Shown: positions 1-7,806 of the stretch, piece by piece
How positions within the stretch are numbered: the first letter of the stretch is position 1
Layout of the letters: each line of letters opens with the position of its first letter
The notes under the pieces: generated by a model
Told to the model about the DNA's origin: nothing
The model's input: the letters and a program-made list of their open reading frames with translations, nothing else
The model's database searches: none
Made by a program: the position numbers and the translations under genes
Origin: Diacronema lutheri
Lineage: Eukaryota; Haptophyta; Pavlovophyceae; Pavlovales; Pavlovaceae
Reading direction: 5' to 3'
Length of the DNA: 64,000 nt
Assembly: GCA_019448385.1 (NCBI GenBank)
Contig: JAGTXO010000024.1
Location: 288,001 to 352,000, forward strand

Positions 1-2055
1 GTGGGCCGAGCAGTGGCAGGAGGCGCTCGAGGAGGGCTACCGGTCAGCGCGCGCGCGCCGCGCGCGCCGCCGTCGCGTGCGCGCGCGCGCCGCGCGCGCC
101 GCGCGTTCACGCGCGCCGCGCGCCGCCGCGCGTTCACGCGCGCCGCGCGCCGCCGTCGCGTGCGCGCGGCGCGCCGCGCGCATCAGCGCTTACTTTGGCG
201 AGGGCCGCGACGTGCCGCGCATGCTCGCCGCGCTCGCGCCGATGCACGAGTTGCTCGAGCGCGGCGCGGCGACCGAGTCGGAGGCCGCCTTTGAGGCGGC
301 GCACGGGCCCGCGCTGCGCGCGGCGCGCGAGCGCTGCGCCGCGCACGTGCGCACGGGCGCCGAAACGGAGCTACGCGCCGCGTGGGAACGTTACTTTGCG
401 GCGCTGCGCGCCATCTCGCACGAGCTGCAGGACGTGCGGCAGATTGAGCTGCGGCACGCGTCGCCGCGCCTCTTCGCCGCGCGGCAGCTCGAGCTCGCGA
501 TGCCCGGCACCTACCGTGCGGGCTCGCCCGTCGTGTCCATCTGCGCCTTCATGCCGACGCTGCTCGTGATGCCCACCAAGCAGCGGCCGCGCAAGCTGCA
601 AATGCTCGGCTCGGATGGGCGCGTGCACACCTTCTTGCTCAAGGGGCGTGAGGACCTGCGGCAGGACGAGCGCGTCGCGCAGCTGCTCCTTCTCGTCAAC
701 AACCTGCTCTCCTCCGGCGCCAAGACGCACGACCCATCCTTCCTCGTCGTGCGGTACGCGGTCGTGCCCCTCTCGACCAACTCGGGCCTTTTGCGCTGGG
801 TGCCGCGCTCCGACACGCTGCACGCCCTCGTGCGCGAGTTCCGCGTGCCGCGCAACATTTTGCTCAACATCGAGCACCGCCTGATGCTGCACATGGCGCC
901 TGATTACGACCTGTTGCCGCTCATGCACAAAGTCGAGGTGTGTACGCCCGGTGGCCCGCCGCGCGTGCCGCGCGCGCGCGCGCGCGCCGACGCGCGCGCG
1001 CGTCGCCACGGGCGCCGGCGCGCGCCGCGCAGGTCTTCGAGCACGCGCTCGCCTCGACAAGCGGCGCCGACCTCTCGCGCGTGATGCAGTCGCGATCGCC
1101 CTCGTCAGAGGCGTGGCTGCAGCGCCGCTGCACGTACACGCGCAGCCTCGCCGTCTCGTCCATTGTCGGCCACGTCCTCGGACTCGGCGACCGACGTGCG
1201 AGCCGCGCGCGCGCCGCGCGCCGTGGCCGCCGCGCCGCGCCCACTGCGCGCGCGCGCGCGCGCCCGCGCTTGCCCCGCCCGTCGCGACGCGCGCCGGCGC
1301 CGCGCGCACGCGCCGCGCGCACGCGCGTGCGCGCGCGCGCAGATCCGTCAAACATGCTGGTGCACCGCTCGTCAGGCAAGGTGATCCACATCGACTTTGG
1401 CGACTGCTTTGAGGTGGCGATGACGCGCGCAAAGTGGCCCGAGAAGGTACCCTTCCGGCTGACGCGCATGCTCGTCAACGCGATGGAGGCGTCGGGCATC
1501 GAAGGAACCTTCAGGCGCACATGCGAGGTGGTGATGGAGCTGCTACGCGACAACGCGAGCTCGGTTCTTGCGATGCTCGAGGTGTTTGTGCACGACCCGC
1601 TCATCAAGTGGCGCCTTCTCGACCCGGGCGGCTGGGCGGCCGACGACGGCGCGCATTCCGCCGACGGCGCCGCCGAGCGCGCAGCACGGCGCGCGCGCGC
1701 CGGCCCGGCCCCGCCCGCCGGCCCGACATCTTCAGACTCTGACGACGACGACGACGGGGCGGCCGACGAGGTTGGGGGCGCGGCGGGCTCGTTTGGCCAA
1801 AGCAACACGAGTTGGCGCATCCGCGCGCGCCTCGAGCTCGAGGCACAATCGCTCATCACGAGCCGAGTCAATCCGCACAAGCTCAACGCGCGAGCGGTGC
1901 GCGTGATCTCTCGCGTGAGCAACAAGCTGACTGGCAGGGAGTTTGTGCGAAGCGAGCAGCTCACCGTCGCCGAGCAGGTGCACCGGCTGATCGAGCAGTC
2001 GACCGCGACCGAGAACCTCGCGTGCATGTACGTCGGCTGGTGCCCATTCTGGTGA
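1..2055 (+). CDS. TOR: TOR kinase, C-terminal part (FRB, kinase, FATC)
   Basis: Target of rapamycin, the Ser/Thr kinase of the PI3K-related family that couples nutrients to growth. The gene enters from the left edge, so only the 3' part is present. Exons are about 1-42, 187-937, 1033-1195 and 1341-2055, with GT-AG introns of 144, 95 and 145 nt made almost wholly of GCGC runs. Exons 1-2 carry the FRB helices (AYFGEGRDVPRM) and the start of the kinase lobe. Exon 3 ends in LGLGDR and exon 4 continues HPSNM then HIDFGDCFEVAMTR, so the catalytic and metal-binding loops are intact. The FATC tail ends YVGWCPFW, the TOR-specific ending rather than that of ATM, ATR or SMG1. An acidic run near 1738-1760 separates kinase and FATC. 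Splice joins keep frame in every case, so the copy looks functional. Confidence 0.95.
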
Positions 2056-2430
2056 CACGCGTGCACCGGCGCGGCCGTGGGCACGTGCGCCTACGCCTGC
2101 GCGATCGCGTCGCGCACGCCGTACGTGCGCTCGATTGAGAACGGCCGCACTCGGTGAGATTCGTGCGAGGTGCTGCCGCTGCAGCCGACAATGCGCCGGG
2201 CAGCGCGGCGATGGACACGGGCACGTAGGCGGAGCCGAAGGGGAGGGGTGAAAGAGGTCAGGAGAAGGGCGAGTCCTGAGTCGGAGCCTGCCGCGGCGCG
2301 CGAGGTGACCCGACTCCCCTTGGAAAAGGATGAAGGCGCAACGGGTTTCGCGCATACATGCTTATATAGAGTCGCGCGCTCACCGAGCGGTGGTCAATCG
2401 ATCATCCGGGCAGCGCCCCTCGGCCCGCCC
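2056..2430. other. TOR 3' flank, no gene seen
   Basis: Intergenic DNA after the TOR stop. It has a purine-rich stretch near 2220-2280 and a short AT-rich patch near 2340-2375 (TGCTTATATAGAG) that could belong to a promoter or a 3' end. No coding feature is supported. Confidence 0.4.
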
Positions 2431-2694
2431 GTCGTGCTCGCCTGGTGGGCGCGCGGCTAGGTGTGCGAGCTCGAGGAGCGCATGGTGCACGGCGACGGCG
2501 ACGACTGCGACGACGAGGGCGACGGTGACGGTGACGACGGTGACGGCGGCGGCGGCGGCGACGGCGACGATGACGGCGGCGGCGGCGGCGGCGGGCGCCG
2601 CGGTGGCGCTCGCGCCCGCACCCCCGCCCGCAGAGCTGCCGGCGCCAGCGTTGGCGGTGGCAGCGCTCGCGGACCGAAGCGCGGCCGGCGTTGA
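2431..2694 (+). pseudogene. Relic of a Fanzor C-terminal tail
   Basis: This stretch matches, in the same sense, the tail of the Fanzor gene at 18.0-20.2 kb (minus strand). Both share the nucleotides GTGCTCGCCTGGTGGGCGCG, then EERMVHG, a glycine/aspartate-rich run starting DDCDDEGDGD, ARARTPA, and the ending GSARGPKRGRR followed by TGA. Nothing of the RuvC core is present, so this is a 3' fragment, probably left by a truncated or deleted copy. It lies 48 bp from the convergent UCH stop codon. Similarity was judged by eye between the two stretches in this window. Confidence 0.7.
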
Positions 2695-2741
2695 GCCGTT
2701 GGTAGCAGAGCGTGGGCTCGGCTGGCGAGCGAGCGCGCATC

Positions 2742-3452
2742 TCAGGCGGGCGCGAGCGCCATCACGTTGAACTGGCCGTCGGGCGCGTGCGCGAAGAACT
2801 CGCGCTTGATGACCTCGGCGGCCGTCGCAAGCAGGTCGCCGCCGAGCACGGGCCCGTGTTTGATCGGGAAGGGCTTCGTGCCGTCGAGCTCGTACACGTT
2901 GCCGCCATGCTGAACGAACACGACGAAGTGGTGCTCGACGTCCTCGCCCACTCGGGGCGCGGCGGTCTGGCCGCCCTGCGCGCTTTCGGCCGTGGCGGCG
3001 CTGACAAACTCTGCGCGCGCGAGGTTTGCGCCGCGCTCCTCGGGCGTGAGCTGAGCGTTGGCCTCGAGAAAAGCGCCGAGCTCGGAGCCTGCGGTCACGA
3101 GGTTTTTGTTGTTGAGTAGAGCATGCACGGCGGCGATCGTCCCGCACGCGTTGCCGACGTACTGGCGCATGAAGAAGAGACCCGGCTCGGGCGCGTACGC
3201 CTCGGCGCGCAGCCGCTCGAGCTGCTCCGCCTTTGCCTCGCGCATCTGGTCAGGCGGGAAGAGGAGCAGTACGGCAATGGCCGGCTGCGGCACCATCGCG
3301 AGAAGCTCAGCCTCGAGGCCGAAGACGTCGTGAAAGGCATGCGATGGGCTCGCACGCAGCTTGGCCGCGAAGCCGTTGAGGACCTCCGGGTTGGACTCGA
3401 GCGGGAGCCAGTGCTGCGCCGCCATCGTGTCGCCTCCCTTTGCGGGGTCCAC
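2742..3452 (-). CDS. UCHL3: Ubiquitin C-terminal hydrolase, UCHL3-like (peptidase C12)
   Basis: Cysteine protease that removes small adducts from the C-terminus of ubiquitin or NEDD8. It is intronless and 236 aa, the normal length for UCHL1/UCHL3. It begins with MAAQHWLPLESNPEVLN (the start may be Met10 rather than Met1). The oxyanion Gln and catalytic Cys lie in MRQYVGNACGTIAAVHALLN, the catalytic His in EHHFVVFV and the Asp in YELDGTKPFPI. All four catalytic residues are therefore present. The gene is divergently paired with the BSD gene; the two ATGs are only about 35 bp apart. The alternative Met10 start would widen that gap to about 60 bp. Confidence 0.95.
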   Translation of the reverse strand: MDPAKGGDTMAAQHWLPLESNPEVLNGFAAKLRASPSHAFHDVFGLEAELLAMVPQPAIAVLLLFPPDQMREAKAEQLERLRAEAYAPEPGLFFMRQYVGNACGTIAAVHALLNNKNLVTAGSELGAFLEANAQLTPEERGANLARAEFVSAATAESAQGGQTAAPRVGEDVEHHFVVFVQHGGNVYELDGTKPFPIKHGPVLGGDLLATAAEVIKREFFAHAPDGQFNVMALAPA

Positions 3453-3487
3453 TCTGTGAGAAAGAGGCCCGCCCAGTTGGGCGGTTG
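3453..3487. promoter_or_regulatory. Very short bidirectional promoter (UCH / BSD)
   Basis: Only 35 bp separate the likely start codons of the minus-strand UCH gene and the plus-strand BSD gene. Control of both must lie here and in the first codons. No TATA box is visible. Inferred from gene layout only. Confidence 0.5.
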
Positions 3488-4614
3488 ATGGAGTGGCTCG
3501 CGTCGGCGGTTTCGAAGATCCAGCTGAGTATTCAGGAGTCTACCGACGAGTTCCTCGCAGAGCAGGCGAAGTTCTGCGGCGATGCCGCGCAGCTCGACTT
3601 GCCGCCGCCACCGACCGCCCCGCGCGCGCCCGCGGCCGAGCTCTCGGGCGATGCGTCTGCCGGCGCGCACGGGCTCGAGCATGGGATCGGGCAGGCGGAG
3701 GCATGGCTCAAGGGCCGCGCCGACCAGTTCAAGCACGTTGGGCTCGTTATGCTGAACCCGCTCGGTGACGACGAAGGCGATGACGCCGCCGTGCGCGCCG
3801 CCGCCAGCGCGGCCGAGCGGCTACCGTGGGAGCGGCCCGAGCTAAGCGCGGCGGTGCGCGCGCAAATGAGCGCGCTTTCAAAGGACCACATGGCCTTCTT
3901 GACGATGCCGCCAGAGGAGGCGCCGTTTAGCTTTGACCTCACGCTCGCGATGCCCACGATCCTCCGCCTGCTGCAAGCCGACCCGCAGATTGAGCGCTGG
4001 CGCTTCCTCCTCGTGCCCAAACGGTCGCGACCCCTCCGCCGTCCTCCGCCCGCCGCGCTGCGGCGCTGCGGCGCTCGGTGCGCGACGCGCGCGCTCACCG
4101 TGCATCGCCGCGCGCGCGCGCGCGCCGCCGCATCACCTCGCGCAGAATCTGCGAGGGCGACTTTTTTCGGAATTACTTTTTTCAGCTCGCCCTCCTCGCG
4201 GGCGACGTGCCGCCCGCGCTGGCCGACGCGCCGGCGCCCGCTCCGCCCGCGCTCAGCGGGCCCACCGCGCGCTCGGCGACGCCGTCGGCCGACTCGGTGG
4301 GCGGCTCAGTGGTCTCATTGGTCGCACCATCTGCGGGCGAGTCTGAGCATTTTGAGATGATCTCGACGCTCGAAGGGCTCGGCCGCTCACAGCTCTCCGA
4401 GTGCGCGGACGCGGTCGTCACGCAGCGACACGCCACACAGCCGAGCGGCGCGCCGTCGCCGCCATGCGTCGTCGCCGCCGCCGCCCCTGCGCCGCCGGCC
4501 GGCTCGTCGCCCGTCGCCAGCGCGCTTGCGCTGCCTGCGCCGGCCGAGATCGACGCGTGGGAGGTTGAGCTGCAGGCTGAGCTTGCGAGGATTGAAAGCG
4601 GCACCGACCGTTGA
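3488..4614 (+). CDS. BSD-domain protein
   Basis: Two exons, 3488-4023 and 4146-4614, with a 122-nt GT-AG intron; the join completes an Arg codon and keeps frame. The BSD domain spans the intron: FDLTLAMPTILRLLQADPQIERWRFLLVPKR, shown here only in outline (key residues F, L, D, W, FLVPKR), then GDFFRNYFFQLALL. The second half holds the paired aromatic residues typical of BSD (F/W-R-N-Y-F). The family includes plant BSD proteins and BSD-containing synapse/TFIIH-p62 relatives; its exact role here is unknown. The N-terminus starts MEWLASAVSKIQ and is followed by a proline/alanine linker. The C-terminal third is low complexity with an acidic helix near the end (EIDAWEVELQAELARIE). It shares a 35-bp promoter region with UCH. 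Confidence 0.85.
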
Positions 4615-4710
4615 ACGCACCAGCCCATACGGGGGGTCACGGCCGCGCCAGCCCATACGTCACGGCACCGACCGTTGAACGCACCAGCCCATACGTCACG
4701 GCCGCGCCAT
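4600..4710. repeat. Short tandem duplication after the BSD stop
   Basis: Two imperfect units of about 64 and 46 bp, each starting GGCACCGACCGTTGAACG and carrying CCAGCCCATACG. The BSD stop codon (4612-4614) is inside the first unit, so the duplication begins in the last codons of that gene. Confidence 0.8.
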
Positions 4711-4783
4711 GGCGCACAAGTTGCGGCCTGAGCGGTAGCAGTTCAAGTCGCGGCCATGTGGATCGATTCTCCGTGGCGCGTGC

Positions 4784-4939
4784 TCAATCCTCCTTGGCGC
4801 GAACGACGTCAGCAGCTGCTTGGCGCTGGCCGGTTAGAACCGAGCCAACCCAAAAGAGGAACGCACCCACGTGGAAGAGGAGGAGCGCGCCGACGGCGAG
4901 CGTCGCCTCCGAGCTCAGCGGGTTGACGAAATTCGCCAT
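4784..4939 (-). CDS. Small single-pass membrane protein, 51 aa (tentative)
   Basis: A short ORF with ATG at 4939 and TGA at 4784. The start MANFVNPLSSEATLAVG is followed by a clear hydrophobic segment (ALLLFHVGAFLFW, then GSVLTG) and a charged tail AAADVVRAKED. It looks like a small membrane subunit, but I do not recognise the family. Support: a coherent N-loop/transmembrane/charged-tail layout, start and stop codons of local style, and an AT-rich stretch with a promoter-type element insertion about 135 bp upstream. It could still be a chance ORF. Confidence 0.4.
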   Translation of the reverse strand: MANFVNPLSSEATLAVGALLLFHVGAFLFWVGSVLTGQRQAAADVVRAKED

Positions 4940-5063
4940 CCCTAGCTGTCACGCTGCAAAGACGGTCGCTGCCACTTGCCGAGCGCCGCGTTCGACACGC
5001 CTGCTGCGGCTCGTTGATGGCTGTGAGCTGGGTTCAAGGTCGTCTGCTGGGTGTCGCAGCGTG

Positions 5064-5104
5064 ACATATCGTGACGGAAAGCGTCGTTAGTACATATCGT
5101 GACG
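5064..5104. mobile_element. Minimal ACTAACGACGCTT insertion with 13-bp direct repeats
   Basis: The 13-mer ACATATCGTGACG occurs at 5064-5076 and 5092-5104 and brackets 15 nt, GAAAGCGTCGTTAGT, the reverse complement of the end shared by the dispersed element elsewhere in this window. It reads as a target duplication around a very short copy or a solo end. Confidence 0.6.
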
Positions 5105-5254
5105 CAAAACTGAAAACTTTTTATTAAATAGATCGCCTGCCTTGAATGGACACAGGACAGTGGAGGGGCCGAGCGGCGAATGGATCCGTCAGAGGCTGAG
5201 AGGCACTGTCCACGGCCTTGGCGCTCGCCAGCTTCGCGTGGCAGCTGGCAGCTC
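5105..5254. other. AT-rich intergenic segment
   Basis: Contains an AT-rich run (AACTTTTTATTAAATAG, 5116-5132), unusual in this GC-rich DNA. It could be a 3' end signal for the 5255-6628 gene or a promoter for the small ORF at 4784-4939. No gene seen. Confidence 0.35.
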
Positions 5255-6628
5255 TCACTGGACACTCACAGGGCGGAACGCGCGCGGCGCCACCTCATAA
5301 TGGGGCGGGCAGACGTCCCACCTCGCGAGCACGTCCACGCCCATCTGCCGCGTGCGGATCGGCACGGTCGCACGCAGGTGGGGTGTGCGCGCGCGGCCGC
5401 TGACGCCGCCGAGCGCCCAGCGGCTCGCATCATACGGCGGCAGCACCGCCGTCTGGTTGGCAGGCAGAGGGCAGTACGGGAAGAGCTCGGCGGCCACCTC
5501 GATGGGGCGGCCTGTCTGCAGGTGCCGGCTGACGTTTTGCCAGTAAGCGAGCGTCGTTGCCTCCATCGCGCCGATGCGCAGCAGATCCTTGTTGCGCGGC
5601 ACCCAGTCGGCGACCGCGACAGTGATGGGGCACGAGGGCTGCTTGCAATCGAGATCGTTGCTTGGGCACAGGCAGCCCTCGCGCACCCACCACTCGTGCG
5701 TCGGGACGCAGCCGCCGCGCAGCCAGCCGTTCCGTAGTGCGAGGCTGCCAAACGCGCGGCGCAGCGCGCGCGACTCGACGTGCGACGCGTAGGCGCCATG
5801 CCGGATCTGGCACGGTACGGCAAAGTCGTGCGTATACATGTGCATCGACGTGAGCATCAGCAGGTCGCCCTGGAACGCCCCGCGCCGGTCGTGCACGTCT
5901 CCAAAACCGCCGATGGCGAAGTGGCGGCCGCGCACGCCCAGGTATGCGTACGCCCAGTCAAATGAGCGCAAGGAGAGCGGCGTCTGCAGCGGCACGTCGG
6001 ATCGCGTACGGAGCACGATCGAGCCTGGCGCGGGCGTGAAGCCGTGCACATCGGCGGCCCACTGAGCGAGCGCCCACGTGCCGTACCAACTGAGCTTGAG
6101 GCCGGACCCATACGTGTCAAGCAAGCCGAGTCGGCGCACGGTCGCGAAGACGAGCCGGCCGCCGAGCGGCGAAGCGCGAAGCATGTCGGTCGCCGTCACA
6201 TGCTCGTCGCGTGCCCCGCTCGTAAAGCCATGCGCACGCGAGATCTTGACCCACGCGCTCGCCTTGCCGCCCTTGACGCCATTCCTCATGGCGCGAGTCG
6301 AGGCGTCGACCTCCACGGGAAGGAAGGCGCACACGAGGAAGCAGCCGTCCGACGCGCGCGAGGCCATCTCAGCGAAGATGCCCTGGGTGAGCCAGAACGA
6401 GCGGTAATGCCCGCTCAAAAAGACGTAGAGCCGCGGGCTGTTGCACGGCACGCGCACGTCGGCCGGCGGCCATGCGCCGGCCGACGCGGCCTCGACTCGC
6501 AACGAGCCGATCGTCGAGTTGAACATGCGCTCGAGCGGGCGGCGAAACGGCTCGATGGACGGTAGTGCTGTCGCCGTGGTTATGAGCGCGGCGACGAGCG
6601 TGAGGAGTCTAATGATTATTCCCCTCAT
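5255..6628 (-). CDS. Secreted or Golgi glycosyltransferase-like protein
   Basis: Intronless ORF of 457 aa. The first 22 residues (MRGIIIRLLTLVAALITTAT) form a signal peptide or signal anchor. A motif IVLRTRSDVPLQTP near residue 210 resembles the R-x-R-x-D nucleotide-sugar motif seen in several glycosyltransferase-like families. Cysteine pairs near residues 300-330 (CVPTHEWWVREGCLC, CKQPSC) suggest disulphides and an extracytoplasmic location. N-glycosylation sequons are present (NST, NVS, NQT). I cannot name the family, so the enzymatic role is an inference. Three other predicted secretory-pathway enzymes occur in this window (15.4, 36.9 and 57.6 kb), and all four have the ACTAACGACGCTT element just upstream. 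Confidence 0.6.
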   Translation of the reverse strand: MRGIIIRLLTLVAALITTATALPSIEPFRRPLERMFNSTIGSLRVEAASAGAWPPADVRVPCNSPRLYVFLSGHYRSFWLTQGIFAEMASRASDGCFLVCAFLPVEVDASTRAMRNGVKGGKASAWVKISRAHGFTSGARDEHVTATDMLRASPLGGRLVFATVRRLGLLDTYGSGLKLSWYGTWALAQWAADVHGFTPAPGSIVLRTRSDVPLQTPLSLRSFDWAYAYLGVRGRHFAIGGFGDVHDRRGAFQGDLLMLTSMHMYTHDFAVPCQIRHGAYASHVESRALRRAFGSLALRNGWLRGGCVPTHEWWVREGCLCPSNDLDCKQPSCPITVAVADWVPRNKDLLRIGAMEATTLAYWQNVSRHLQTGRPIEVAAELFPYCPLPANQTAVLPPYDASRWALGGVSGRARTPHLRATVPIRTRQMGVDVLARWDVCPPHYEVAPRAFRPVSVQ

Positions 6629-6689
6629 GCGGGTCGTCGGTCGTTTAACGCCCCGGCCCCGTGCACGCCCCCATGTAAAGGTCTGATAC

Positions 6690-6712
6690 TACTAACAACG
6701 CTTGCAGGCGGG
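6690..6712 (+). mobile_element. Diverged end of the ACTAACGACGCTT element
   Basis: TACTAACAACGCTTGCAGG followed by CGGG differs by two bases from the start of the copy at 16.5 kb. It lies 62 bp upstream of the ATG of the 5255-6628 gene, in an AT-rich stretch. A related TACTATGAACGACGCTT is at 6748-6764. No clean target duplication was found. Confidence 0.5.
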
Positions 6713-7111
6713 ACCTTTCAAGCGTCATTTGTATAATATTGTGTATTACTATGAACGACGCTTATAATACGCCCCAAAGCCCTCTTTCGAACGAGACCGA
6801 GAAAAAGGCCCCAAAGGCCAAAGCCCGTTTCGGCCTTTTGCGCACGCCCTCAACTGAATAAAAATAAAGAACATCAAAGTTAAAACGTGACAGCGTCACA
6901 AAGCCGCCATGGCCGGCCCCCTGGCCGCGGGCGCATACCTGCGCGGCGTTCTGCTCGCGGGCGCCCGTCGCATGGGCGCGCGTCCAGCGGTGCGCGCGAG
7001 CCTCGTCTTGCCCATCTTTTGCCACGCGTGCGCGTCGCCGCCTCACGCGCCGAGCGCACCGCCGAGATCTCGCGCGCGGCGCGTTTTTACTCGCATAGGG
7101 CCGCCGTGCGC

Positions 7112-7549
7112 ATGGCCTCGCTTGACGGCCCCGCCGGGCGCACGCATGTGGCGCTCGTCGAGATCGAGTATTGCGGGTGCGGCTCCGCAGTCGCGCCGCG
7201 GCGAGCCTCTGTCGCGCCGCTGCGGCCAAGCCGGCCGCGCGCTCGCGCACACGCTCACGCACGGCGGCGCGCGCGCACGCGCTGGCGCGCGCGGCCTAGG
7301 GGATGAGGGTACGACCGGTTCTACCAGCAGCTCAAGCTCGAGATTGAGAGCCGCTTTGGAGGCCGTGCGAAGGTCGTGCCCATCCGCAACGCGGGCAGCA
7401 CGGGCAACTTCGAGGTGCGTCTCGTGAGCACGGCGACACCGCTCCTCATTCACTCAAAGGCCAAGCGCGGGCAGGGCCGGTGCGAGAGCGAGCAGGAGGT
7501 GGATGACGTGCTCGACGCGATTGAGGGCTTCCTCGCCTCGGCCGACTAG
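7112..7549 (+). CDS. SELENOW: Selenoprotein W (Rdx family) with in-frame UGA = Sec
   Basis: Small thioredoxin-like redox protein of the SelW/SelT/Rdx family. Exon 1 is 7112-7176 (MASLDGPAGRTHVALVEIEY then C and GG). A 123-nt GT-AG intron (7177-7299) follows, then exon 2, 7300-7549. Splicing gives Y-C-G-G-(UGA)-G-Y-D-R-F, the exact family motif C-x-x-U-G-Y, with UGA at 7304-7306 in the selenocysteine position. Downstream the protein keeps frame through LKLEIESRFGGRAKVV, FEVRL and LIHSKAKRGQG to a natural end (FLASAD, TAG), about 104 aa, normal for the family. A SECIS element must lie in the 3' UTR; I could not resolve one. If UGA were a stop the protein would be 23 aa, so Sec is strongly favoured. 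Confidence 0.88.
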
Positions 7550-7800
7550 AGCGCGCGGCTCGTGGGTCGATCGTCGGCGAGAGGCGTGCACGGCATCTGC
7601 CGATTGACGGGCGAGTGGCAAAGCGCAGACGTGGCAAACCATTGCATGATGGTTGCACGCGCCCCTCTCGCCCCGACACGCGCATGAAGCGCGCGCGAGC
7701 TGCCAGTGCCAGCGCCCGAACCTCGCCCCCTGTCTCGCACCCCCCACCCCCACCCCCCCCCTCAACCCATTTCTCATGTCGTGGCAGTCGTGCTACTCTG
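7550..7800 (+). other. 3' UTR of selenoprotein W; SECIS expected here
   Basis: Should contain the SECIS stem-loop. One good hairpin is visible at 7634-7656 (GCAAACCAT and ATGGTTGC arms, six-base loop) with an ATGA next to it, but the full quartet geometry is not evident by eye. A C-rich run lies at 7741-7765. Confidence 0.3.
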
Positions 7801-7806
7801 GACGCG

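Noticed and set aside
7547-7549. Genome-wide reassignment of UAG to an amino acid, prompted by in-frame TAGs in the island
   Set aside because: Selenoprotein W and the gene at 40113 end naturally at TAG, so UAG acts as a stop in host genes.
7683-7740. SECIS element at the ATGA near 7683
   Set aside because: No unpaired AA or CC apical loop and no GA partner at the right spacing could be found by eye.
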